Source: Bacteroidetes bacterium CG12_big_fil_rev_8_21_14_0_65_60_17
Lineage (GTDB): Bacteria; Bacteroidota; Rhodothermia; Rhodothermales; UBA10348
Length of the DNA: 32,682 nucleotides
Direction: 5' to 3'
Assembly: GCA_002787815.1 (NCBI GenBank)
Contig: PCUY01000088.1
Span: 9,450 to 42,131 of the forward strand
Part shown: positions 16,833 to 25,833 of the stretch, in pieces
Numbering within the stretch: position 1 is the first letter of the stretch
Layout: the number at the start of each line of letters is the position of its first letter
Translations under genes and position numbers: made by a program
The notes under the pieces: model-generated
Told to the model about the DNA's origin: nothing
Seen by the model: the letters and a program-made list of their open reading frames with translations, nothing else
Database searches by the model: none

Positions 16833-16903
16833 TGCCCGGTCGTCTAATGGCAGGACAGCGGCCTTTGAAGCCGTATGTGGAGGTTCGAATCCTCCCCGGG
16901 CAA
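16833..16903 (+). tRNA. tRNA-Gln (anticodon TTG)
   Basis: A full cloverleaf can be drawn. The acceptor stem is TGCCCGG (16833-16839) with CCGGGCA (16896-16902) and discriminator A at 16903. The D arm is GTCTAATGGCAGGAC. The anticodon stem GCGGC/GCCGT (16858-16862/16870-16874, first pair G-U) closes the loop CTTTGAA, giving anticodon TTG, and the T arm is GGAGG-TTCGAAT-CCTCC. The weak U1-A72 pair is a known glutamine identity element. The 3' CCA is not encoded. A short hairpin CCCC-TTC-GGGG lies at 16818-16828 just upstream. Confidence 0.96.
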
Positions 16904-16955
16904 CGAAGGTCTGCCAGAATATCAAGAAGCCGAATCGTCCGTTTTCAACGAGCCA

Positions 16956-17894
16956 ATGAAAGGAGATCATCCCATCCAGATGTTTGCCGGTCGGTCCAAT
17001 CCGGCGCTGGCCCGTGCCATAGCCACGGCCTTCGGGCAGGGTCTGGGAAAAATGGAGATCAAGAATTTCTCCGACGGCGAAATCTACGTCCACTTCGAGG
17101 AGTCCATCCGGGGTGGGGATGTCTTTCTGATCCAGAGCACGCCGCCGCCGGCCGATCACTGCATGGAACTCATGCTCATGATCGATGCGGCCAAGCGGGC
17201 GAGCGCCGAGCGCATTACGGCGGTCATTCCGTATTTTGGGTACGCCCGCCAGGACCGCAAGGATCAACCGCGCGTGTCGATTGCCGCCAAGCTCATGGCC
17301 AACATGCTGACGATGGCAGGCGTGGACCGGGTATTGACCATGGACCTGCATGCGGCTCAGATCCAAGGCTTTTTTGACGTGCCCGTGGACCACCTCTACG
17401 GCAGTGCGGTGTTCATTGAACACTTTCGGGCCATGGCACTGGAAGATCTCGTGGTGGTGGCTCCCGATGTGGGAGGTATCAAAATGGCGCGCGCCTACTC
17501 GAAGAGGCTCCGCGCAGACCTGGCCATGATTGACAAGCGGCGGCCCATGCAGAACGTAGCCGAAGTCATGAACATCATCGGTGAGGTCGAAGGCAAGAAC
17601 GTGATCCTGATCGATGACATGATCGACACGGCCGGGACCATCACAAGCGCCGCATCTGCCCTCAAGAAAGCGGGTGCCCTCCGGATCATGGCGGCCGGAA
17701 CACATGCCCTGCTCTCGGGGCCCGCGTTTGACCGCATAGAAAACTCTGAAATTGAACGTATGGTCGTGACGGATACGATTCCGCTTGTACGACCTTCGGA
17801 ACGCATTACGGTGGTGAGCACGGCGGAGATTTTCGCCGACGCCATCCGGCGTATTTACACGGATGAATCAGTTTCGACACTGTTCATCCCCTGA
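16956..17894 (+). CDS. prs: ribose-phosphate pyrophosphokinase
   Basis: A 312-residue PRPP synthetase, which transfers pyrophosphate from ATP to ribose 5-phosphate to supply purine, pyrimidine, His, Trp and NAD synthesis. Motifs: MFAGRSNPALA, KNFSDGEIYV, the ATP-loop VIPYFGYARQDRKDQPR, DLHAAQIQGFFDVPVDHLYG with the metal and ATP-binding histidine, and the PRPP-binding loop VILIDDMIDTAGT. The start ATG 16956 is chosen because it gives the usual length and the N-terminal extension (HPIQ before MFAG) seen in relatives. ATG 16980, with AGGAGA 15 bases before it, is an alternative. A longer frame would start inside the tRNA and is rejected. It heads a prs-rplY-pth cluster, 52 bases after tRNA-Gln. 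Confidence 0.96.
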   Translation: MKGDHPIQMFAGRSNPALARAIATAFGQGLGKMEIKNFSDGEIYVHFEESIRGGDVFLIQSTPPPADHCMELMLMIDAAKRASAERITAVIPYFGYARQDRKDQPRVSIAAKLMANMLTMAGVDRVLTMDLHAAQIQGFFDVPVDHLYGSAVFIEHFRAMALEDLVVVAPDVGGIKMARAYSKRLRADLAMIDKRRPMQNVAEVMNIIGEVEGKNVILIDDMIDTAGTITSAASALKKAGALRIMAAGTHALLSGPAFDRIENSEIERMVVTDTIPLVRPSERITVVSTAEIFADAIRRIYTDESVSTLFIP

Positions 17895-17926
17895 ACCCAA
17901 CACAACGAATACAGGAAGGAATTGGC

Positions 17927-18577
17927 ATGGAAGCGATAACGCTCGAAGTGACCCCCCGCGAGACGGGCAAGAAGGCAACGAAAGCCGCCCGGAATGCCGG
18001 TCACGTGCCGTGTGTCATGTACGGATTTGAAGAGGACGCCAAGTCGTTCAGTGTACCGGCGCTCGACTTGCGCCAGCTGATTCACACCGACGAATTCCGG
18101 CGGGTAAATGTGGTCTATGAAGGCACTTCGTATGAGTGCGTCGTAAAGCGTGTGGATTTCCACCCGGTGACAGACGTTCCCATTCACGCGGACTTCCAGA
18201 TCCTGCATCCGGGCGAAATGGTGAACCTCCGGATTCCCGTCCATTTTGATGGCGTATCCATTGGCCAGAAAAACGGAGCCATCGCGCAGACGTTCGTCAA
18301 CAAAATCCGGGTCCGGTGCCTCCCGAAGGACCTGCCCGATCACGTGGTTGTGGATATTTCGCCGCTGAATATCGGCCAGTCGCTGATGGTACGTGACCTG
18401 GAAGTGGAAGGCGTCGAGTTTCTGTCGCCCGCGGACCAGACGCTCGTCACTATTACCGTACCGCGTGGTATTGTGAGCGCCGAGGACGAGGAGGCCGATG
18501 ACGATGCTGCCGGTATTCTCGCCGAAGGTGAAGAGGGAGAAGAGCTTGCTGAAGGAGAAGCGGAAGCGGAAGCGTAA
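17927..18577 (+). CDS. rplY: 50S ribosomal protein L25/Ctc
   Basis: A 216-residue protein of the long L25/general stress protein CTC type, which binds 5S rRNA in the large ribosomal subunit. The N-terminal L25 domain (~1-95) includes RETGKKATKAARNAGHVPCVMYG and VKRVDFHPVTDVPIHADFQ. The C-terminal TL5/CTC beta-domain (~96-185) includes MVNLRIPVHFDGVSIGQKNG and LPDHVVVDISPLNIGQSL. A strongly acidic Glu/Asp/Ala tail of about 35 residues ends the protein, common in the CTC form. AGGAAGG at 17913-17919 lies 7 bases before the ATG. It sits between prs and pth, a widely conserved order. Confidence 0.96.
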   Translation: MEAITLEVTPRETGKKATKAARNAGHVPCVMYGFEEDAKSFSVPALDLRQLIHTDEFRRVNVVYEGTSYECVVKRVDFHPVTDVPIHADFQILHPGEMVNLRIPVHFDGVSIGQKNGAIAQTFVNKIRVRCLPKDLPDHVVVDISPLNIGQSLMVRDLEVEGVEFLSPADQTLVTITVPRGIVSAEDEEADDDAAGILAEGEEGEELAEGEAEAEA

Positions 18578-18589
18578 GCGGGCTGCGTC

Positions 18590-19159
18590 GTGTCAACGAA
18601 GCGATTCATCATTGGTCTTGGCAACCCGGGCCCTGAGTACGCAAGGACGCGACACAATATCGGTTTCGACGTCGTGGATGCTGTGGCAGCGCGTCTAAGG
18701 GACGTCTCTTTTTCACGGAAGGGGCAGTCTGACGTTGCCGAGGCGCGGTGGCGTGGCCGCCACGTGGGACTGGCCAAACCGCAGACGTTCATGAATCGCA
18801 GCGGACTCGCGGTGGAGGAGATTGTCCGAAGGCACGGACTCGACAAGCAGGATCTGCTGGTGGTCGTTGACGACATCCACCTGCCCTTTGGCCGGATCCG
18901 CATTCGGCCATCGGGCGGCAGCGGGGGGCACAACGGACTGGAAGACATTGGCGACTGGCTGGACGGAGACGACTTTCCCAGGCTTCGGTTTGGCATCGGG
19001 GCCGAGTTCGACCAGGGGAGACAGTCCGAATATGTATTGGCCCCGTTCGACAAGGAGCAGCAGCAGGAACTGGAGCGGCTCGTGGCACACGCCCGCGATG
19101 CCGCTCTTGCATTTGTATCGGACGGACTCCAGACGGCCATGAACCGCTATAACCTCTGA
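18590..19159 (+). CDS. pth: peptidyl-tRNA hydrolase
   Basis: A 189-residue bacterial Pth, which frees tRNA from peptidyl-tRNAs that drop off ribosomes. Conserved residues are present: [19 protein letters not shown] (Asn and catalytic His in the TRHNIG loop), [10 protein letters not shown] with the second active-site Asn, [20 protein letters not shown] with the catalytic-site Asp, and GSGGHNGL with the third Asn. [10 protein letters not shown] follows. The start is GTG 18590, 12 bases after rplY, and is the only good start before the conserved FIIGLGNPG. Length matches the family. Confidence 0.96.
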   Translation: MSTKRFIIGLGNPGPEYARTRHNIGFDVVDAVAARLRDVSFSRKGQSDVAEARWRGRHVGLAKPQTFMNRSGLAVEEIVRRHGLDKQDLLVVVDDIHLPFGRIRIRPSGGSGGHNGLEDIGDWLDGDDFPRLRFGIGAEFDQGRQSEYVLAPFDKEQQQELERLVAHARDAALAFVSDGLQTAMNRYNL

Positions 19160-19256
19160 ATTATTGGTTAACGGGTGTAAGGTGCCGTCCTGCCCCCTAT
19201 TTTCACGGATCTTATTCTACCAGGAATTACAACAACCCGAATACAACCCACTCACC

Positions 19257-21359
19257 ATGGATCTCGCATTATTGACCTGGCTTGTCCCCGTTTCCGGCGT
19301 ATTGGCACTGCTGTACGCTTTTTCACGAGCTCAATGGGTCGCAAAGCAGGAGGTTGGCACGCCGCTCATGGCAGAATTGGCGCAGGCCATAGCCGAGGGC
19401 GCGCGCGCATTTCTCCGCCAGGAGTACCGCGTACTCGTCATTTTTGTGGCGGTCGTTGCAGTCCTGTTGGCGTTTGCCAACCTGTCGCAACCTGAATCGT
19501 CGTGGATGATTGCCATTTCCTTTGTGGTGGGCGCCTTCTGCAGTGGACTGGCCGGGTTCATAGGCATGACGGTCGCGACAAAAGCCAATGTCCGGACGAC
19601 GCAGGCCGCCCGAACGGGCCTTGCCCCTGCACTCAACGTGGCCTTCTCCGGAGGGCTCGTGATGGGACTGAGCGTTGTCGGCCTCGGCGTACTCGGTCTC
19701 GGTCTGCTGTTTCTGGCCTATGACGCCATGACCGTTTGGACCATCACGAAAGTGATCGGTGTCATTTCAGGATTCTCGCTGGGTGCCAGTTCGATTGCGC
19801 TTTTTGCCCGCGTAGGTGGTGGCATCTATACGAAAGCGGCGGACGTGGGAGCTGACCTGGCCGGAAAGGTCTACGAAGGCATCCCGGAGGACGATCCGCG
19901 CAACCCGGCCACGATTGCGGACAATGTCGGTGACAACGTGGGCGATGTGGCGGGTATGGGTGCTGACCTGTTTGAATCCTATGTCGGATCGATTATTGGT
20001 ACGATGGTGCTCGGATCGGCGTTCATTTCGTTGCCGGCCTTTGTTTCGGGTGGCATGGGTGACATCAGCGCCGTCATCCTGCCGCTGGTACTTGCCGGTG
20101 TGGGCATCCTGGTGTCCATCCTGGGTTCGTTTTTCGTCAAGGTCAAGGAAGGTGGAAATCCGCAACATGCCCTGAACGTAGGTGAGTTCGGAGCAGCGGG
20201 CCTCATGGCTGTGCTGTCATACTTCATCATCACCATCATGCTTCCGGACGCATGGGACCACACGTCCTGGAACGGTGTGACCACGCAGTACACATCTCTG
20301 GGTGTCTTTTGGGCTGTCCTTATCGGTCTTGCAGCGGGCACCATCATCGGACTCGTTACCGAGTATTACACAGCCACCGGCAAGGGTCCCGTAACGGGCA
20401 TTGCGCGTCAATCCGTGACGGGCTCCGCCACGAACATCATAGCCGGCCTTGGTGTGGGCATGTTCTCGACTGGTATTCCTGCTGTCGTACTGGCCCTGGG
20501 CATCATGGGTGCGTTCTCGTTCGCGGGGCTTTATGGCATCGCCATTGCGGCCGTGGGTATGTTGTCCGTGACTGGAATCCAGTTGGCTGTCGATGCCTAC
20601 GGTCCCATCTCAGACAACGCGGGTGGGATTGCGGAAATGGCCGAACTACCACCCGAAGTGCGCGAGCGTACCGACAAACTCGATGCGGTTGGTAATACGA
20701 CAGCCGCCATTGGAAAGGGTTTTGCCATTGGCAGCGCTGCGCTCACCGCACTGGGTCTGTTTGCGGCTTACATGCAGCAGGCCCAGGTACCGAACATCGA
20801 TGTCGCCAATCCGAATATCCTGGCAGGGCTGCTTCTGGGTGCCATGCTGCCGTACGTATTCAGCGCCATGGCCATGGGCGCCGTGGGCCGCGCCGCGGGC
20901 GACATGATCAAGGAAGTGGGGCGTCAGTTTGCCGAAATTCCAGGTCTGCGTGAGGGGACGGCCAAGCCGGACCACGAGCGCTGCGTTGAGATTTCGACCA
21001 AGGCGGCCATCCGGGAAATGGTAGCGCCGGGTTTGCTGGCCGTGATTGTACCCGTGGTTATCGGCTTCATTGACAAGAGCATGCTGGGCGGTTTGCTGGC
21101 CGGTGTGACGGTGTCAGGCGTTCTGTTTGCCATTTTCCAGTCGAATGCCGGTGGTGCCTGGGACAACGCCAAGAAAATGATTGAAAGCGGTATTTCCATT
21201 GACGGCACGACCTACGGCAAGGGCTCAGAGGCCCACAAGGCTGCCGTCGTGGGCGATACGGTCGGTGATCCGCTCAAGGATACGTCGGGTCCGAGCCTGA
21301 ACATCCTGATCAAGTTGATTGCCGTTGTCGCGCTGGTGATTGCTCCGCTGATTGCCTGA
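19257..21359 (+). CDS. hppA: membrane-bound ion-translocating pyrophosphatase
   Basis: A 700-residue integral membrane pyrophosphatase with about 16 hydrophobic segments. It couples PPi hydrolysis to H+ or Na+ pumping across the inner membrane. The catalytic cluster [18 protein letters not shown], then [18 protein letters not shown] and GADLFESY, is intact, as is the C-terminal [19 protein letters not shown]. The sequence [18 protein letters not shown] has Ala where K+-independent enzymes have Lys (GNTTKA), so K+-dependence is predicted from known family rules. Whether it pumps H+ or Na+ cannot be settled by eye. The start ATG 19257 is chosen because family similarity begins there; a GTG at 19164 would add 31 non-conserved residues. 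Confidence 0.95.
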   Translation: MDLALLTWLVPVSGVLALLYAFSRAQWVAKQEVGTPLMAELAQAIAEGARAFLRQEYRVLVIFVAVVAVLLAFANLSQPESSWMIAISFVVGAFCSGLAGFIGMTVATKANVRTTQAARTGLAPALNVAFSGGLVMGLSVVGLGVLGLGLLFLAYDAMTVWTITKVIGVISGFSLGASSIALFARVGGGIYTKAADVGADLAGKVYEGIPEDDPRNPATIADNVGDNVGDVAGMGADLFESYVGSIIGTMVLGSAFISLPAFVSGGMGDISAVILPLVLAGVGILVSILGSFFVKVKEGGNPQHALNVGEFGAAGLMAVLSYFIITIMLPDAWDHTSWNGVTTQYTSLGVFWAVLIGLAAGTIIGLVTEYYTATGKGPVTGIARQSVTGSATNIIAGLGVGMFSTGIPAVVLALGIMGAFSFAGLYGIAIAAVGMLSVTGIQLAVDAYGPISDNAGGIAEMAELPPEVRERTDKLDAVGNTTAAIGKGFAIGSAALTALGLFAAYMQQAQVPNIDVANPNILAGLLLGAMLPYVFSAMAMGAVGRAAGDMIKEVGRQFAEIPGLREGTAKPDHERCVEISTKAAIREMVAPGLLAVIVPVVIGFIDKSMLGGLLAGVTVSGVLFAIFQSNAGGAWDNAKKMIESGISIDGTTYGKGSEAHKAAVVGDTVGDPLKDTSGPSLNILIKLIAVVALVIAPLIA

Positions 21360-21366
21360 TCTTTTT

Positions 21367-21382
21367 GTACGCAGCCGCGTAC
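21367..21382. other. short perfect inverted repeat after hppA
   Basis: GTACGC-AGCC-GCGTAC forms a 6-bp stem with a 4-base loop eight bases after the hppA stop and 44 bases before the E2 start. No T-run follows on the plus strand, so it does not meet the usual rule for an intrinsic terminator. It may still act as an mRNA 3'-end stabiliser or be chance. Confidence 0.3.
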
Positions 21383-21425
21383 CTGTCCATCCTGTCCACC
21401 ACCAGATCTCCAGATCGCGCTCCAC

Positions 21426-23150
21426 ATGGCGAAAGTTGAAGTGACCATGCCCAAGATGGGCGAAAGTATCACGGAAGGGACCGTAATCGAGTGGCTGAAG
21501 CAGCCGGGCGACACGGTCGAAATGGATGAACCGTTGCTGGAAATCGGCACGGACAAGGTCGATACGGAGGTCCCGTCGCCAAATGCGGGCGTGCTGTCCG
21601 AAATTCTGGTGGAAGCCGGCGATACGGTAGAGGTAGGAACAGCCATTGCCATTTTGGAAACAGATGCCGACGACGCGTCCGACGCAGCGCCCGAGCCCGA
21701 GCCCGAGCCTGAATCCGAGCCCGAGCCCGAGCCTGAATCCGAGCCCGAATCGGAGCCCGCGTCTGCAGCGGACAACTCGGCAGAGACCGGGCCAGCGGCG
21801 CCACCGAGTGGCAAGCGCGTTGAAGTCCACATGCCCAAGATGGGCGAAAGTATTACAGAAGGAACCGTCCTTGCGTGGGCGAAAAAGGTAGGCGATGACA
21901 TCGAGCTGGACGAGACGCTACTTGAGATCGCTACCGATAAGGTTGACACGGAAGTGCCTGCTCCTGCCGCGGGTGTGCTCCAGGAAATCTGTGTTGAGGA
22001 AGGTGAAACGGTCGAGGTCGGTACACTGATCGCCGTGATCGGGTCGGAGAAGGCACCCGATTCTGCGCCGGCACCCGGTTCCGCGCCGGCACCTGGTTCC
22101 GCGTCCACCTCCACGGCAAAAGCCGCTGCCGAAACACCCTCCCAGCCTGCAGCGCGCCCTTCCGAGTCGGTGGGCCCGATTGAGCGGACCGACGACGAGG
22201 GCCGGTTTTACTCGCCGCTGGTACGCTCCATTGCGGAGGCTGAGGGCGTTTCGATGTCCGAGCTGAAGCAGATCAAGGGGTCCGGTCGGGAAGGTCGCGT
22301 TACGAAGGCCGACCTGATGGCTTATCTGGAAGCGCGCGGCAGTGCGCCGGCGGCGAAGGAGGCACCGGCGGCGAAGGAGGCACCGGCACGGCCGTCTGCG
22401 GGCGTCGCATCTACAGGAACAGCGGCCTCCGGAGAGCGGGTAGAAGTGGTCAAAATGGACCGCATGCGGCAGATCATTGCCGAGCACATGACGCGCTCCA
22501 AAGCGACGAGTGCGCATGTGACCTCGTTCGCGGAAATTGATGTGACCAATCTGGTTCGGCTGCGGGAAACGAACAAGGAGGCGTTCCAGGCGCGCGAGGG
22601 CATCAAGCTCACGTATACTCCGTTTTTTGTGCAGGCGGCCGTTCAGGCTCTCAAGGACCACCCCATTCTGAACAGCTCGGTCGATGGGGATTCCATCGTG
22701 TACCGCAAGGATATACATATCGGAATTGCGGTGGCTATCGGGACGAGCGGGTTGCTGGCACCTGTCATCCGGGATGCCGGGCAACGCAACCTTACGGGAC
22801 TGGCACATGCGGCCGCGGACTTGGCAACGCGGGCGCGAAGCAAGCAGTTGTTGCCCGATCAGTTGGCGGGAGGCACATTTACGGTGACCAATGTAGGCTC
22901 GCTCGGGTCCATCATGGGTACGCCCATCATCAATCAGCCGCAGGTGGCCATCCTGGCGACGGGCGCCATCAAGAAGCGCCCGGTAGTCATCGAGGATCCT
23001 GACATGGGTGACGTGATTGCCGTGCGTCACATGATGGTTGTGTCGCTTTCGTATGATCACCGGATTATTGACGGATCGATGGGGTCGTCTTTCCTGCGCT
23101 CCTACACCGATGCGCTCGAAGGACTGGATCCTGATACGGAAATTCAATAA
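21426..23150 (+). CDS. 2-oxo acid dehydrogenase E2 acyltransferase, two lipoyl domains
   Basis: A 574-residue dihydrolipoyl acyltransferase. Lipoyl domain 1 (~1-78) has the lipoylated lysine K44 in GTDKVDTEV; lipoyl domain 2 (~131-205) has K172 in ATDKVDTEV. They are joined by a Glu/Pro/Ser linker (~90-112). The peripheral-subunit (E1/E3) binding domain is at ~262-302 ([33 protein letters not shown]), followed by an Ala/Pro/Lys linker. The CoA-dependent acyltransferase core (~340-574) ends with HRIIDGS, carrying the catalytic HxxxDG pattern. It could belong to the 2-oxoglutarate, pyruvate or branched-chain complex; [13 protein letters not shown] in both lipoyl domains is typical of Bacteroidota E2 proteins. 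No E1 or E3 gene is adjacent, so the substrate is not decided here. Confidence 0.93.
   Translation: MAKVEVTMPKMGESITEGTVIEWLKQPGDTVEMDEPLLEIGTDKVDTEVPSPNAGVLSEILVEAGDTVEVGTAIAILETDADDASDAAPEPEPEPESEPEPEPESEPESEPASAADNSAETGPAAPPSGKRVEVHMPKMGESITEGTVLAWAKKVGDDIELDETLLEIATDKVDTEVPAPAAGVLQEICVEEGETVEVGTLIAVIGSEKAPDSAPAPGSAPAPGSASTSTAKAAAETPSQPAARPSESVGPIERTDDEGRFYSPLVRSIAEAEGVSMSELKQIKGSGREGRVTKADLMAYLEARGSAPAAKEAPAAKEAPARPSAGVASTGTAASGERVEVVKMDRMRQIIAEHMTRSKATSAHVTSFAEIDVTNLVRLRETNKEAFQAREGIKLTYTPFFVQAAVQALKDHPILNSSVDGDSIVYRKDIHIGIAVAIGTSGLLAPVIRDAGQRNLTGLAHAAADLATRARSKQLLPDQLAGGTFTVTNVGSLGSIMGTPIINQPQVAILATGAIKKRPVVIEDPDMGDVIAVRHMMVVSLSYDHRIIDGSMGSSFLRSYTDALEGLDPDTEIQ
21687..21757 (+). repeat. 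Glu-Pro/Ser tandem repeat in the E2 linker
   Basis: Repeated hexamer-like units built on GAGCCC with GAATCC variants encode alternating Glu-Pro and Glu-Ser residues in the flexible linker between the two lipoyl domains. A second, shorter repeat (GCGGCGAAGGAGGCACCG twice, about 22351-22387) lies in the later Ala/Lys/Pro linker, and GCGCCGGCACC[CT]GGTTCC occurs twice near 22068-22101. Such repeats are prone to length change by slippage without affecting domain folds. Confidence 0.75.
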
Positions 23151-23222
23151 CCGTTATTGACAAAGTCCGTCAAAGTTGGTTGATTGGGGGGCCGTCAGAA
23201 TGCACGAATCTGCCCCATACCC

Positions 23223-24131
23223 ATGACCCTTGCCGATAGCCCGGACCTGAAGCTGTCTCCTGCTGCCCTTCGGGAACACATGCAGCGTTTCCTGCGGGAG
23301 TATCTGGCAGACAAGAGTCCCGAAACGGTAGGTACGTATCGTCGCTCCCTGAACGAGTTTGAGCGCTGGTTCATGCGGGGCGACACCGATTGTGTTTTCC
23401 GCACGGAGGATATTGCCGCCTACAAGAAGTGGCTCATGGATACGCGGGGTCTGCATGAAGTATCGGTCTCGACGTATCTGACCGCCGTCCGGCGGCTGTG
23501 TCAATACATGGTGGACCGGGGTATGCTTCCCGAAAACCCGGCGCGGGCCGTGAAGGGAAACCGCCGACCGGATGCGCACACGCGCGATGTCCTGTCACGA
23601 AGCGACGTGGACAGGCTGATGGCGGGAATTCCTGCGGATTCGCGCATCAACACGCGTGACAGGGCGATTGTGCACATGATGCTGTTCGCCGGGCTGAGTG
23701 AGATTGAAATTACGCGGGCCGATGTGCAGGACCTCGAGCAGACACTCATGGGGTGGTATTTGCGAATCCAGGGAAAAGGTCATACGCTGAAAGATCAACA
23801 GGTGCCGATCGATCCTCCCGTCATGGATGCCATACGACTATATCTGGATGCACGGGGCCGGATTTCGCCGGAAGACCCACTCTTTGTCTCTCATGGTCAC
23901 CGAAGTGAGGGAAAGCGGCTCAATACGCGCTCGGTCCGGAGCCGGATCAATGCGCACCTGCAGACGGCAGGCGTGAAGCGTAAAGGTATAACGCCCCACA
24001 GCCTGACCCACACGGCGGCCCTGTTGTGGCTGGGCGACGGGATGTCGGTCGACGACGTCCGTCGCCGCATGCGACACGGCACGCTGGAAACCACCATGAT
24101 GTACTATCGCCGACAGGAAGGAGGAGAATAA
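23223..24131 (+). CDS. tyrosine recombinase-like protein lacking both catalytic arginines
   Basis: A 302-residue protein with tyrosine recombinase (XerC/XerD/integrase) architecture. The N-terminal SAM-like core-binding domain spans ~15-105 (FLREYLADKSPETVGTYRRS, VSVSTYLTAVRRLCQYMV) and the catalytic domain ~120-302. Usual catalytic order is R-K-H-R-H-Y. Here the first Arg (GLR) is Ser159 in AGLSEIEITRADV, Lys185 is kept in RIQGKG, His259 is kept, the second Arg (HSLRHT) is Thr262 in HSLTHTAA, His285 is kept in MRHGT, and Tyr294 is kept in TTMMYYRR. Both arginines normally hold the scissile phosphate, so normal strand cleavage is doubtful. The start ATG 23223 is the first one giving a family-like N-terminus. 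An AlkD-like gene follows after 3 bases with its ribosome binding site inside this gene. Confidence 0.88.
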   Translation: MTLADSPDLKLSPAALREHMQRFLREYLADKSPETVGTYRRSLNEFERWFMRGDTDCVFRTEDIAAYKKWLMDTRGLHEVSVSTYLTAVRRLCQYMVDRGMLPENPARAVKGNRRPDAHTRDVLSRSDVDRLMAGIPADSRINTRDRAIVHMMLFAGLSEIEITRADVQDLEQTLMGWYLRIQGKGHTLKDQQVPIDPPVMDAIRLYLDARGRISPEDPLFVSHGHRSEGKRLNTRSVRSRINAHLQTAGVKRKGITPHSLTHTAALLWLGDGMSVDDVRRRMRHGTLETTMMYYRRQEGGE

Positions 24132-24134
24132 CCC

Positions 24135-24839
24135 ATGCCAGGACCCATAGATATTCCTCATCTGTACTCTCCGGAGGATGTCGTTCGATTCGTAGGACGT
24201 CAACTCGCGGCGGCACGGGACCAGGAGAAAGCCCATCAGATGGCGCAGTACATGAAGACGCGGATGCCGTTCTACGGTGTGCAGAAGCCCGGTCGCGAGC
24301 ACATTGCCCGGGCGGTGAAATGGCATTTCCGGCCGTCATCCCAGACCGAATACGAACGACTCGTGCGCATGCTCTGGAGTCAGGAGCACCGGGAGGAAAA
24401 ATATCTGGCGGTTCAGTTTGCCCGAACTTTCCGGCTGTTCATCACACTCGAATCCATGCCGCTCTACGAATTTCTGATCCGCGACGGCGCGTGGTGGGAC
24501 TTCGTGGACGATGTGGCAATCCGACTCGTCGGCACGGTCCTGCGCCATGAACGGCCACAGATTTCACCCATCCTCGACCGGTGGATAGAGGACGAGGATC
24601 GATGGATACGTCGGGCAGCGCTGCTCTCGCAGATCATGCATCGGGAGCATACGGATCATGCACGTCTGTTCCGTTATTGCCGGATATGCATACACGAAGA
24701 GGATCCATTCATCCTGAAGGCGGTGGGCTGGGCGCTGAGGGACTATGCCAAGGCGGCTCCCGATCGCGTGGAACATTTCCTGTCTGAATTCAATGGATCG
24801 CTGCCCGGTGTCGTGGAGCGCGCCGTGAAGAAAGCATAG
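24135..24839 (+). CDS. AlkD-like DNA alkylation repair glycosylase
   Basis: A 234-residue all-helical protein of the AlkD (HEAT-like repeat) DNA glycosylase family, which removes alkylated bases such as 7-methylguanine or 3-methyladenine without flipping them. Matching elements: MAQYMKTRMPFYGVQKPGR at ~36-54, EEKYLAVQFAR, the active-site segment AWWDFVDDVA (Trp121, Asp125), RWIRRAALLSQI with the conserved Arg at ~159-160, and FILKAVGWALRDYAK with Trp199. Length fits. A strong AGGAGG lies within the last codons of the recombinase-like gene, so the pair is translationally coupled. It is convergent with the PorQ-like gene, 19 bases away. Confidence 0.9.
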   Translation: MPGPIDIPHLYSPEDVVRFVGRQLAAARDQEKAHQMAQYMKTRMPFYGVQKPGREHIARAVKWHFRPSSQTEYERLVRMLWSQEHREEKYLAVQFARTFRLFITLESMPLYEFLIRDGAWWDFVDDVAIRLVGTVLRHERPQISPILDRWIEDEDRWIRRAALLSQIMHREHTDHARLFRYCRICIHEEDPFILKAVGWALRDYAKAAPDRVEHFLSEFNGSLPGVVERAVKKA

Positions 24840-24858
24840 GGTGGCTCCCGGGGGCAGC

Positions 24859-25833
24859 TTACCGGATGGCCGTCTGGATCGTAATGCGGTGCAGCCCGCC
24901 CAGGGACGACCACGACGTGAAGCCGTAGTCGACCGATACACGGCGCACGCGTACGCCCACACCTGTCGAGACCCCGGCCAGGTCGAGTCGGGACTTGATC
25001 TTCAACTCGTCGTGGCGCCGATGGTTATACCCGAGGCGCACGCGGAAGCCCTCGGAAAACTGGAATTCGGCGGCGGGAATGATGTGGTAGAAAATGTTTC
25101 CAAGCGTAGTTGTGCCGTCGGGGCCTCCGTCCGGATCGTGAAGCCGGTACGCGGTCACGGAGAACAGAACGGGAAGGTGCTCCAGGCGCTTCGTGATACC
25201 GATGCGGAGGTCGGTCGGGACATCGTCACGCCGCGAGCCGATGGAAGAGAGCACAACGCCGGCATGCTGCAACGAGATACCTGCCGAGAAGCGCCGTTCC
25301 GCATCGTGATAGAGGGCACCGACATCGAGAGTCAGTGCCTGGGCACCCTCTGAATCGATGCTGTTGTGAAGCCAGTTGAGGTTGGCGCCATATTGCAGTC
25401 GTGTGCTGTACGAGCGGGAAAGACTGAGCGTGAGGCCCACGTCCGATGCATTGAATGAGCCGAGACGGTTTCCGCTGGCATCGAGCCGGTCCAGATCCCC
25501 GAAACCCATATAGCGGATGCCGATGGCGGCCGTTCCCAACTGCTCCACCGTTCGGGCATAGGAGAGCCATCCGCCGCTGATGTCCGAGACGTGGTTCAGG
25601 TAGGTGAATTCGGCTGTTCCGTGCATGGATGCATCGAGAAGGGCCGGATTGACGAACAGGCCGCCCGTTCCCCGGGTCACCAGGGCCGGGTTGTGTCCGC
25701 CCATGCTGCTGGTCCGGGCAGATGCGTCGAGCTGTGCGACCGGAAATGCCGCCGATTCAACCTGGGCACTTGCGTGGCCGAGGGTCAGCAGGGACACCAA
25801 AAGAAGGGCACAGAAAAGAAAGAGGACACGCAT
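24859..25833 (-). CDS. porQ: PorQ-like type IX secretion system protein
   Basis: A 324-residue protein with a signal peptide (RVLFLFCALLLVSLLTLGHASAQ) followed by alternating polar/hydrophobic strands typical of an outer-membrane beta-barrel. It resembles PorQ, a T9SS-associated protein: ASARTSSMGGHNPALVTR, GGLFVNPALLDAS, YLNHVSDISGGWLSYAR, GIRYMGFGDLDRLDASGN, GSFNASDVGLTLSLS and TDLRIGITKRLEHLPVLFSV occur in the expected order. This fits the T9SS cargo genes elsewhere in the window. The start ATG 25833 is chosen because it gives a clean signal peptide; extending to 26001 would add 56 residues of unlikely sequence. Divergent from secA, with 210 bases between. Confidence 0.85.
   Translation of the reverse strand: MRVLFLFCALLLVSLLTLGHASAQVESAAFPVAQLDASARTSSMGGHNPALVTRGTGGLFVNPALLDASMHGTAEFTYLNHVSDISGGWLSYARTVEQLGTAAIGIRYMGFGDLDRLDASGNRLGSFNASDVGLTLSLSRSYSTRLQYGANLNWLHNSIDSEGAQALTLDVGALYHDAERRFSAGISLQHAGVVLSSIGSRRDDVPTDLRIGITKRLEHLPVLFSVTAYRLHDPDGGPDGTTTLGNIFYHIIPAAEFQFSEGFRVRLGYNHRRHDELKIKSRLDLAGVSTGVGVRVRRVSVDYGFTSWSSLGGLHRITIQTAIR

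Noticed and set aside
16875-16955. Upstream extension of prs
   Set aside because: It would begin inside tRNA-Gln; PRPP synthetase homology and normal length start at about 16956.
21361-21382. Intrinsic terminator after hppA
   Set aside because: The T-run precedes the hairpin on the plus strand and on the minus strand it becomes an A-run after the stem, so neither orientation fits.
21687-21757. Short regular repeats considered as a CRISPR or other array
   Set aside because: There are no unique spacers and the repeats encode the Glu/Pro linker of the E2 protein in frame.
16833-24131. Integrative element linking tRNA-Gln to the recombinase-like gene
   Set aside because: The DNA between them is conserved housekeeping genes in normal order, no direct repeat of the tRNA 3' end was seen, and the recombinase lacks catalytic arginines.
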